From the NCBI GenBank assembly GCA_963931865.1, contig OZ007509.1, forward strand, positions 4,880,947 to 4,944,946: DNA of 64,000 nucleotides, in the 5' to 3' direction. The notes beneath the pieces are model-generated. The model did not search any database, was not told the DNA's origin, and saw only the letters and a program-made list of their open reading frames with translations. Below, piece after piece: positions 48,073 to 58,100 of this stretch. The DNA comes from Axinella damicornis (Eukaryota; Porifera; Demospongiae; Axinellida; Axinellidae). The number at the start of each line of letters is the position of its first letter. The first letter of the stretch is position 1. Both the position numbers and the translations under genes were made by a program.

Positions 48073-49293
48073 TTAACACACTCGAACTGTATATAGATAT
48101 GTGTTTCGTTTTTGCACATGAAACACTGTTTTTGCTTCAGCAACATGTACAACTGAGTTCCACACCTCGAGCCCAAACTCACGAATAAGAATCATGCACA
48201 AAGCCGATTGGTCGTATCTGTGACATCCGGTGTATCCGCCTGCATTCTCATGGGCTGTGGTATAATTACAACCAGTCACTCTGGCTCCGTCAGGTGTAAT
48301 GCACTCCTGGTGCATTGCACAGTCAAGCCAGTGATTCAAAAACTTTTCCCTCATCAAACTGTTGGCCCACATGACCCAGCAAGTAGCTTCAACGTGTCCA
48401 AAGTGAGCCATTTGCTTTCTGGAAAGTGACAAATTCAGGTACTGTAGCATCCGATCATGAGTGAAAGAAACAATTGGCAAATAGGATCTTGTGACAGGTG
48501 CCATAAATGGGAATTGAAGTAGGAGTGGGAATATTGTCTCGGCAAATAATGGTCCGGTCAGTCTTACACTGGAATCTGCCCACATTATTACCTCATAGTC
48601 CCTTACAACTTCTTCCACAGCAAACACTTTCCATGCAAATGTTCTTAGTCTCTTGGTGTGTGGTGGGTACTTCTCAAACACAAATGGCCTGATCTCAATA
48701 TTACAAAACGTCTGTAACTGGTTCTTTTGTTCTTCAGTCATTCCTAGGTCATAAACAATCAAGTTTGTTCTGGGAAGGAACTTTTGCACAGAGCCTATCA
48801 AGTCCTGCAATTCAGTGTAGTGATTGCTGGAAGTGGCCGTCACGACCACAAGTTTGCAATAAAAAAGATCTACACACGTACAGCCCTCGTCCATTGCTCG
48901 CTTGGCAATCGCACTTGATTGTATGATACCACCATCAACTCTACATGTTCGTTCTAGCGATAATCTACTAGCAATTCTGCAACAGTGCATCTTCGGGTCT
49001 GTCCCGTTGACCACGCCGATCCATCCAAATTGATGGCTGAGATACGGTTGAACTAGACGACTGATAAACGGCACAGTTGTCAGGGCATGATCAGTTTTCG
49101 TCAGCGTGCACCATCCCAGGAATACCGCCAGTACGACACCGACACCAACAGCTGTGGCTTTAACCTTGCGTCGCATTATAGTATGTATCCAGTGCATGAC
49201 GACCTCATTCCGTGAGGTTAGCTTATAGTTACCGAGCAGAAGGTCTGGAATCTCCATGAGAAATTGTAGGGCTATAGCTAAGGCACGTCCCAT
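48073..49293 (-). CDS. Type II membrane protein, DUF1647-like putative glycosyltransferase
   Basis: An uninterrupted 406-aa ORF. Residues about 46-64 are hydrophobic (TAVGVGVVLAVFLGWCTL) after a basic stretch (RRKVK), a signal anchor typical of Golgi type II enzymes. The lumenal part has features I associate with DUF1647-type putative glycosyltransferases: VVTATSSNHYTEL (about 150-162), RTFAWKVFAVEEVV, IMWADSSVRL (about 236-245, the likely counterpart of the DxD region) and GCHRYDQSAL (about 356-365). Sequons are at about 96, 287 and 343. Translation could start at Met33 or Met40 instead of Met1. It is intronless, unlike its neighbours, which may indicate an old retrocopy or simply the family's structure. 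Substrate unknown. It lies convergent to TGS1 and in line with the SOD-repeat gene. Confidence 0.75.
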   Translation of the reverse strand: MGRALAIALQFLMEIPDLLLGNYKLTSRNEVVMHWIHTIMRRKVKATAVGVGVVLAVFLGWCTLTKTDHALTTVPFISRLVQPYLSHQFGWIGVVNGTDPKMHCCRIASRLSLERTCRVDGGIIQSSAIAKRAMDEGCTCVDLFYCKLVVVTATSSNHYTELQDLIGSVQKFLPRTNLIVYDLGMTEEQKNQLQTFCNIEIRPFVFEKYPPHTKRLRTFAWKVFAVEEVVRDYEVIMWADSSVRLTGPLFAETIFPLLLQFPFMAPVTRSYLPIVSFTHDRMLQYLNLSLSRKQMAHFGHVEATCWVMWANSLMREKFLNHWLDCAMHQECITPDGARVTGCNYTTAHENAGGYTGCHRYDQSALCMILIREFGLEVWNSVVHVAEAKTVFHVQKRNTYLYTVRVC

Positions 49294-50036
49294 GCATGCA
49301 CGTAGCTACATGGTTTGCCCGTAGCTATAGGGGTTTTGTTGTGTGCATGCATAAAAATTCCAGGGAGGTTGAAACTGTCGGAGTTCTGCTTCATAATGCA
49401 GGATACTGGACCTATGCATGGACCTCGAGTAACTGCAGATTACAACTTCTATCCCTGCGATTATTTCTAACTGTTCTTGTAGTGATAGCTAGCTAAATAA
49501 GCTGGGCATCCCTTGTATCGTGTAATCGCTTGTCCATGCAGCTACAATGACTTTGGCCGTGTGTTCTCAAAATGTTCCCAGCACATTCAATTGAAACCAC
49601 ATCGCCAATTTTGGACAGAGTTCACATTGTCATGAATTAAGTTCCTTCAATGGTACGTTGAGCATACATTGTACCTTAGGACATAATATTACGCTAGCAC
49701 ACCATGCAAAAAAACCCCAAGGAGTGCATGCAGTCACTGACAAGCCTACTCATCCCCCACCCCAAGAATAATAAAGTAGGTCTGCTCATTTTAATTAGAA
49801 ATTCCTTATGTACAGAAAGAAGTTTAATATGCAACACATGACTGTGGTAAAAATCTGTACGTCATTGCTCTACTAATGTAAATGTAACAGTACTGTGAGA
49901 GGACTATCCTATACACTATTGGGTTAGCAGTCACAGTTCCTATTTCACTGCTGTACCGGACACCAGAGAATGAGCTATAAGGAAAGAGAATGAACATACC
50001 ACATGTACCAGGGGCACTTTCAAAAGCAGGGGGGCT
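49294..50036. other. Spacer without recognised gene
   Basis: No ORF with family features, and no inverted or tandem repeats apart from short A/C-rich runs. It may include the upstream region of the glycosyltransferase-like gene at its left end. Confidence 0.4.
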
Positions 50037-50039
50037 GAG

Positions 50040-50074
<35 letters not shown>
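50037..50074. repeat. Poly-C tract
   Basis: GGGGGGCTGAG is followed by about 34 C and an A-rich segment. It is another example of long homopolymeric C or G in this genome. Confidence 0.85.
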
Positions 50075-50076
<2 letters not shown>

Positions 50077-50184
50077 AAAAAACAAAAAAACAGCAAGCTG
50101 GCACCAGGCGAAAGGCGCGGCTGTAAATAGTAGCTAGCTCAAATTTTTGAATGTCTCTCTGCAGCATCGATTCTGGAAGTCGTG

Positions 50185-50384
50185 NNNNNNNNNNNNNNNN
50201 NNNNNNNNNNNNNNNNNNNNNNNNNNNNNNNNNNNNNNNNNNNNNNNNNNNNNNNNNNNNNNNNNNNNNNNNNNNNNNNNNNNNNNNNNNNNNNNNNNNN
50301 NNNNNNNNNNNNNNNNNNNNNNNNNNNNNNNNNNNNNNNNNNNNNNNNNNNNNNNNNNNNNNNNNNNNNNNNNNNNNNNNNNNN
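50185..50384. other. Assembly gap (200 N)
   Basis: Exactly 200 undetermined bases, a typical placeholder size, so the true distance may differ. It lies about 100 bp downstream of the stop codon of the SOD-repeat gene, so its 3' untranslated region may be interrupted. Confidence 0.98.
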
Positions 50385-50484
50385 CATCTTATTCGTAACA
50401 TTAGGCTCCATACTCCCCCAAGTGCATCGTGCAGTGAAAGGCTGGCTACTCAAGGACAAGAAATGTCACAAGATTCGGACTGAC

Positions 50485-52115
50485 CTAGTAGGCTAGGGCC
50501 AGGAGGAGGCAGGCGGCCAGGAGCAGCAAGGAGAGTGGAGCGACAGTCAGTGGGCCAGAACACCGGAACACTGCACTATCTTGAGCAATTGGCGCAAGTA
50601 CATCATAGTTGTCATTAGCTTCCGTCTCTGAAAGGGAGGGAGTTAGAGAGAGAGAGAGGGACAACAGTGTACATATGTACATAGGAAAGCTTCAGTTTGC
50701 CCAATGGTTGCTGTGCCATGTTGGGGGGGGGGGGGGGGGGGGGAGGGTGTAACTAGCATATAATTTATGCAGACCTCTCAACCATTGACGGGCTTTCGTA
50801 GTGAGATGGCCATAAGAGTAATATAAATAATATTTATGTACTACATAAGTTTAATATAAATTGTGCACTAACTTTAAGGGCAAAAATAGTGAGTCTCACT
50901 ACCAAATAGTGAGAGTTGAGAGGTCTGTATATGCTCGGTATACATAGAGATGCACACAAAACAGTACATGTACATATCATGACTCTCCCACCACCACCAC
51001 CTACGTGTTCCTCCCAGCACCCTCATGGTTACGTTGGCACACATGAAAGTGTTTCCGTCGACGATCGTCGGCATCACCTCCTGGGCCAGCACTAGAACAT
51101 CATTGGGGTCCACATTTGTTCCGTCAGTCAGCCTGCGCATCAAACCGATCCTGAGGGGAAGGAGACATCTTCTGAGTTACTACCATCCATGTACGAATAG
51201 CCTCGTTCCCAGGCCTCCACCCCAGCTTTTGTCGCTTGCAGTACGCTCCACGCTTTTCGTACTGCAAGCGACAAAAGCTGGGGTGGAGGCCTGGGAACGA
51301 GGCTATGTACGAATAGTGAGTAGCTAGGCAGCTACGTCCTGTACCTGTCGTACTGTCCCTCCACGAACACCACACGCAGAAAAGATGTTGATACGTAGAA
51401 CCGTCGGATTTGTGCACAGTCAAACAGTGCTCCTCCTTCACTGCTGGGACGGTGCAGTCCAATGGAACGACCAACAACTACAGTGTGTGTGTGTGTGTGT
51501 GTGTGCGTGTGTGTGCGCATGTTGCCAGTATGTCTATTGTGATGAACCTATAGGTATACAATGCCCAGCCCTGCAGTTAGTGCTTAACTGATACTCTCGT
51601 TCCCAGGCCCTCGCCCAGCTTTTCGACGTTTGCAGTACAAAAATGGCGCGGCCTGGGAATGAGACTATACTTTTGGCTGCTATTGTGACATTAGAAATGA
51701 CCTCGTTGTCAGGACCACACCCCCTTCCACTCACTGGAGTAGTTCCCAAACAGGTACAGGTTGTTGTCCACATAGGTGTATGTCGGTCGTCCCGCGACAG
51801 CGGAGGCGATGCTCAACTGTCCGTGCTTGTTGCTCAGATCCCCACTCTCACACCTGCACACAAGATGAGAAGCATGAGGCTGACTAGGGCTGTACCAACC
51901 AGAAGCTAACTGTAACAACAGGTTTGTCCAGTTTCAACTGGACCACTTTTCAGGGCACCAACAAATGGGGCTTGTCGCTGTTAATTATTGTTGAACCACA
52001 CATATCATATTCTTTGAGGGCTGAGTGTGAGGCATATGTCGTAGCTAACAAATTCTATGGCTACGTTGCAGTAGGCTTAAATTGAATCAGAAACTACCTC
52101 AGAAGGTGGTCTGAT

Positions 52116-52146
<31 letters not shown>

Positions 52147-55100
52147 GGTGGGAGGGGGAGGAGGAGGGGGGGGGGGGGGGGGGGGAGGGAGGGGGGATGG
52201 CTATGGCTCTACTGACCCACCACGACCTTACCTCTGAACATCTAAGATTGTGTTACAATGCAATGTGCTAGCTAGGTGTTTCCGGAGGTACGCTGTAACT
52301 CTTGGTTTACGACACTCCTAAGCAACCAAATCCTTAGAGTGCAAATTGCTCCACAGATTTGTTATACCTTACAGTGACTATAATTTGTAGGTACTAATTT
52401 CATGGGAAGTTAGTGAATTGGGGGAAAAAATCCCTAAAATTTGAACCCACAAACAATAATACTGGCAGTATGATTGTGACGTCACATACATGCACGTTAA
52501 TTATATTGGGGTGAACTGCAAGCTAGCCAAGCCTGGAAACGAGGCTAGCTATATAAGCTGGTGGATGCAATCAGTCTATCCACGAGGTGAGAGTAAGATA
52601 TGAAAATGAGTTTGCCCTTCCAGTTTCACAAGCCCACTAGTAGTGTGGAATGAATGAGTACGTAGCTAATTTAAACTGGCTCTGATAGAAATGCAACTTC
52701 AATACATTAACATTTTGTCACCTTTAATAATAGTAAAAACTGAATATGACGCCATTTGCTGGACTACATTCTCCAGTGGCAGGCGGGGATAGGTGGGGAT
52801 ACCCCTGCAATTATACCTGAGTGGGTAGAGTGGTGAGCAGTCATCTCGGTAGTTGCTGTTGCTGGATGGTTGACTAGAATCCATGTTTGCTAGAGGGGTG
52901 TGTCATTAGGTACACCACATCAGAACCACGTACATGTATTACACAAGATACTTATTTTCTGAAAAGGGATGCTGTTATCATGTCCATTCAAGATTTAACT
53001 ACCTTCAAAAGCAGGAATTTAAGGTTCTTTGAAACCGTCCCAAGCTACGTATTAACTCTGTTGCTCAGGAGAGGTAGCTCTCGCCAACTTCATGGCAGTC
53101 AATCAAATGAAGCTTGCGTTGTGTATGCGGGAGGGTTCCACTTGGCAGAGAAACCTCATGTCAGACCAAGGGCTCACCACTATCATGTGCGAATTCAATA
53201 GTGGTGGAGTCAATAAACCCGGAGGAGGACGGCCAAGGTTGACCTTTGCTAATCAGGTCTCATTAAGATCATGTATAATCCGATAATATGGATTACTTAA
53301 GTACAGTACTTCCGTAGACAATCCCCGACGCAATCACCTGGAATATCGACTCACAGGGAAGCGTAGGTATCTGTTGTCATTATAAAAGGCCGAGCTCTTC
53401 AAGATTCAGCTGCAGTATAGCAGAAATGAGTGGAAGTAGTCTCCCAGGCCAGATGGTCCCCATGCGCGCTGCAAACATCTGGCCCGTGAGACTTGAGTGG
53501 AGGTTCGGTGGCATCTCGTCGATTTGCAAAGCGCGTTCAATGATTGCCAACTGGGAATTCTCCATAGCAGCCCCAGAAGCTGTCTTCTGTTTGTAGGGCT
53601 ATTTGCAATATAATAACCGTCCACTTGTCACATGACAGAAATTACTCGTGACGTAAGCGGTGGCCAACTTCCTCTGCAATAACTTAATTCCCTGTACACT
53701 CACCAAGAGACACGCTGAATGGGTTGTAGTGGCCTCCAATGGCAGCAGTACAGGTCATTGATGGCTGTGGAGGGTTCATGTGCACATGCCAGTTGTGACC
53801 AGTGGTCTGTGGGGGGGAGGGGGGAAGGGGGGGAGAGGAATTAGCACTCAGCTACAATTTGCAAGTCATGCATCAGAATTTTAACCTGGTTCGTTTCAGC
53901 GGCATAGTAGATGTCCACATAGACATGTGTGCTGGTGTTACCCAGAACACCATCGGCGTTGTAGCGCTGGATCTGAGAGGGAGGATTGCAGTACAGTGAA
54001 ACTGCTATACACCTTCATCATACAGATAGATAGATAGATAGATAGATGGATAGACAGATACATAGATACATAGATAGATATGTTATTTTTGCAACAGGAA
54101 ATGCCTCATCGACAAATGTGCCGGTCTTCCTGAGGGTCCTGGAGTGTACAACTGAAGATTTTTATGTGCTGCACATAAATCAACAACTGACTCCATATGC
54201 AGTGCCATATGACAGTAAACTGACATAATTACAACTCACAAAGATGATATTTCCATTGACAGCTCCACTGAAAGAAGCCTTTGCCGCAAACACCGGTACC
54301 TCCCCACCAGACAGATCAGGGATGAGAGCACCACACTGCCGTCGACTGTTGGCCCCTAAGTCTGCACGCAACGCAAGACCGCTGATAGTGACATTTGGAC
54401 CATATACGGGCATGTCAAACACACGGAAGGAGCCACCATTCACGAGGTTCATAGAATACCTAGCAACACAAATGTACACAGTGAAGGGAGTTTCCATTCA
54501 ACCAAAGCTGACAGAATGAATTCCTACTTGTGTACGCAATTATGCATACCTGTTTTGCAAGTCTCCCAGTGGGAAACGGTCTGGAGTATTCATGTAATTT
54601 CCAACAGTGTAGGGGCTGTAGGTGCTGCCAAATGCTTCTGAGGAGTCAACAGGGCAGATGTCATTGGGAGAGAGAGCTGAGTTGAGGATAGAGTAGCTAG
54701 AGGAAGGATCAGAATTCCTTGTGAACACCGTGTCGTCAAACGGGCTCTGCTGGGATGCACTGATGTAGTTGTACAGGTAGGTACTCAGGGAGATGGTCTC
54801 ACTGGCCACCAAGGGAGCACAGGCGATCATGGGACCAGCTGCCGTGTGTGAGAGAGTGGGAATGAGAGCCTGGACAAACGTTCAACTGTTCTTGGAAACA
54901 CAACACACCATGTACATGTACCCACCTCTATTGGCCGCATGGATGACAACCGACCGGCCCTCCACAGCAAAGACACCCGTCAGGTTCAGGAAAACATCCG
55001 TGAAGAAAAATGAATCGGTTGCATAGTTGGCTGGGGTGGCTGTGTGTGTGTGTGTGTGCAAATGCATGTGTGTGTAGGAATGCATGTGTGTTTAACATAA

Positions 55101-58100
55101 CGTGCACAGTGAAATTCGATCAACTATCACAGATCCTGATCTCTTGTTGGGACACGCCCACTGAAGTCATGATCTACAGCTCTGTAATGTTGAGCCGCTT
55201 ACCATTACCTGGTCACTCATTGGAGAACAGAGAAACAGGACTACAGTTGCTCAACTGTAATTCAAGAGCTACACTTCCCATGTACAGAGAAGAGCCCCAA
55301 GTTTCTATCAATAAGTACTTCAAGTAGGTGTTATTACTATGCCGGTTATGCTAAGATTTGTAGTGCATAGACAATGGAGTCACTAAATCTACACTGCTGC
55401 ACTGTAAAAACACCACTTGAGCTACTTTCATAACATTGTACTAATAGTACAATGTATATATGTATATATGTTAATGGTGTGTGGGTTATACCCACCAATG
55501 TATAACATTGTACTAATAGTACAATGTATATATTGTACTAATTGTACTAATAGTATATGTGTAAATTAACATCTGTCATGCTCATGCAGGTGGCTAGTCT
55601 CGTGCCCAGGAGGGTCTGGGAGCGAGACTAGCAAGTGGCCTACCACTGTGGCTCACCTGAGATATCGATGGTGTCATGTTTCCCTGTGAGGTCTCCGATC
55701 TCACACTGCTCAGGAGTGTCTGGTGTGCAGGTAACGTTGTAGCCCATAGCGCTGGTGGGGCCATTGCCAGTGGGGTCATAGTGCGGGCCCACACTGCTGC
55801 ACATCCCAATACGATAAGTGTCATCCGCAGGCTGGAGAAAGGATATTACTCGATCTTAGCCTGTACATGCAATTCTGTGCACACACCTCCCCACATGCAC
55901 CTACAACCTATCCTACACCTCCCCTTCACACACCATACCCTCCACACTCACCCTCACACATGTACCCAATTGATCATCCTCACACCCACCCTACCCTCCC
56001 CGGTCACACCCACACACCACTCACCCTCACACATCCTTACTCCCCCAACTCACCCCCACACAGCCTAGTCTCGTGCCCAGACCCCACCCCTCGCTAGAAA
56101 GAGGGACTGGCGACTTTGCACAGAAACCTTGGTTAACTGCTAGGCAGGAATTTCAGACTGCCAATGAAATCGAGAGAATTCAATTTTGCCTTTATTAGGA
56201 GCGATAAGTTGTAGAAAATTCAAAATCCTCTTGCAATTATTTCACGCGTAGGACTTCCTGTTCTCAGGTGGTTAGCTGAGCTATGAAGATTAAATGAAGA
56301 CCGACAATGCTGCTGAAAGTCGCCAGACAGATATTCCGCATAGGTTTCCAGCTGGGCACGAGACTACACACAGCCTTACCCTCGATCCCAACTCATACAC
56401 CCTTACTCCCCCACACAGCCCTATCCCCCAACTCACAGCCCGTTCATGGATGTGCCAGTTGTGGTTCATAGTGGAGGGGGAGTCATTCACCCAGTACAGC
56501 TTGCCCCACATGTGCACAGCGTCTCCAGGTGCCTGCCTGCAACACAGGCACACAAATATAATTAGCACATTGCAGAAGATCGTGGTACATTAATTGTGTC
56601 TGAGCATCCTTTTGATCCTGCTGCCAAGGACAAGACAGCGAAGCTACCTCAAGGTCACTATTATTTGCAGGTAATCGAATTGGGAAAAAATCACTAAATT
56701 TTGAACCCACAAACAGTACTGTTGGTGATATGTGACGTCATATACAGTGTGTTAGCGCTAGCTGAATAACACGAGCAGGTGGATGCATAAGCGTAAGACC
56801 TGACCTTTAGCATCTAGTTATTAATTTTGACTGCCAAGTCCATTGCTTACCCAAGAAAAGACAATCTTTTCTGAAATGCACTCTGCCTTAGCCTCGTTCC
56901 CAGGCCTTCTCCAGCGTTTGTCACTTGCAGGTCTTCTCACTCCAGCATTTGTCACTTGCAGTAGTACTGCAAGCGACAAATGCTGCGGTGAGAAGGCCTG
57001 GGATGACTCACAACATTGTTTTGTGATGCAGGCACACCCACTATGACTGCCGATTATCTCACCTGAAGTAGATTGTTCCTGCCACTGGACTGATAAAAGT
57101 AGCCTGCAGCACTGTGGCTCCCACTGGCAAGAGGGGAGGGGATTCATGATGGTAAGTTAACCCACCGCAGTACTACACATAGAGGCAACTTGTTTTTAAA
57201 TTCTAAATTTCCTAAGGAGACACCCTCCACCCCAAACCCTAAAAATCTATGGCATAGCTGAAGCAACAGCTTTGGAGATTCTAATCACAAAGTTGAAAAT
57301 ATACCCGCGCTGAAGACCTACTATGGTCATGCACACCTTCCATACATGTCACAAGGAATTCACAACAGAGTCCTGTACCATTTGCATTGTCGTGACGATG
57401 TCACAAGCCTGAACGCTAGTATATGCTTGTATTGAGGTACCACTAACTCTAGCCTCGTTCCCATGCGGCCTGGGAATGAGGCTACACTCACTCATGTTGT
57501 CCTCTGCCGAGCGGATGGTGCCACACTCAAAGTTAGTACCGTCCACTGCGTGGATCACCACAGACCGGCCGATGATAGAGTAGCGTCCATCCAGTACCAA
57601 TTCTCCCGTGGTATCTATCACGTCAATCTGACCAGTTGAATCCAGTGGACCAAACTTCCCAGCTAAATCACCAGCCTCACATCTACGTAGGTGTGTTTGT
57701 ATGTGGAGGGGAGGGGCTCATTTAGCCTGCAACAGGAAGTTCAGGTACAGTTCCAAGGAATCACTCTGCGGCCATAAACAAACATGCTCACCCCAAAGGT
57801 GTGTCTGGTGTGCACTGCTGTGAATAGTTTGCAGCAGCTCTGGCATTGAATGGATCGTAGTGTGGCCCCGCCCATACACTTAGGCACTGCACGGCTGGGT
57901 CCCGCGTCTGATCGATGGGCAGAGTGTGCACATGCCAGTTGTGGCTATTCCCTGTATGTGTGTGTGTGTTTGCATGTGCATATGTGTGTACGATAATATT
58001 TGTACATATATTATGTTTGTAGGTGTAGGCATGTGTGTTTCATATAGCCTTGCCCCCAGGCCCGCGCTGTTTTCGGTTGCACGCACAAAAGAACACTGAA

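Noticed and set aside
49940..50496. ORFs running through the N gap
   Set aside because: They exist only because undetermined bases are read as open codons.
53380..53624. Minus-strand ORFs of 60-72 codons between SOD-repeat exons 12 and 13
   Set aside because: Skipping this segment gives an in-phase junction from 53704 to 52889 and a complete third SOD domain; its translations do not resemble SOD in any frame.
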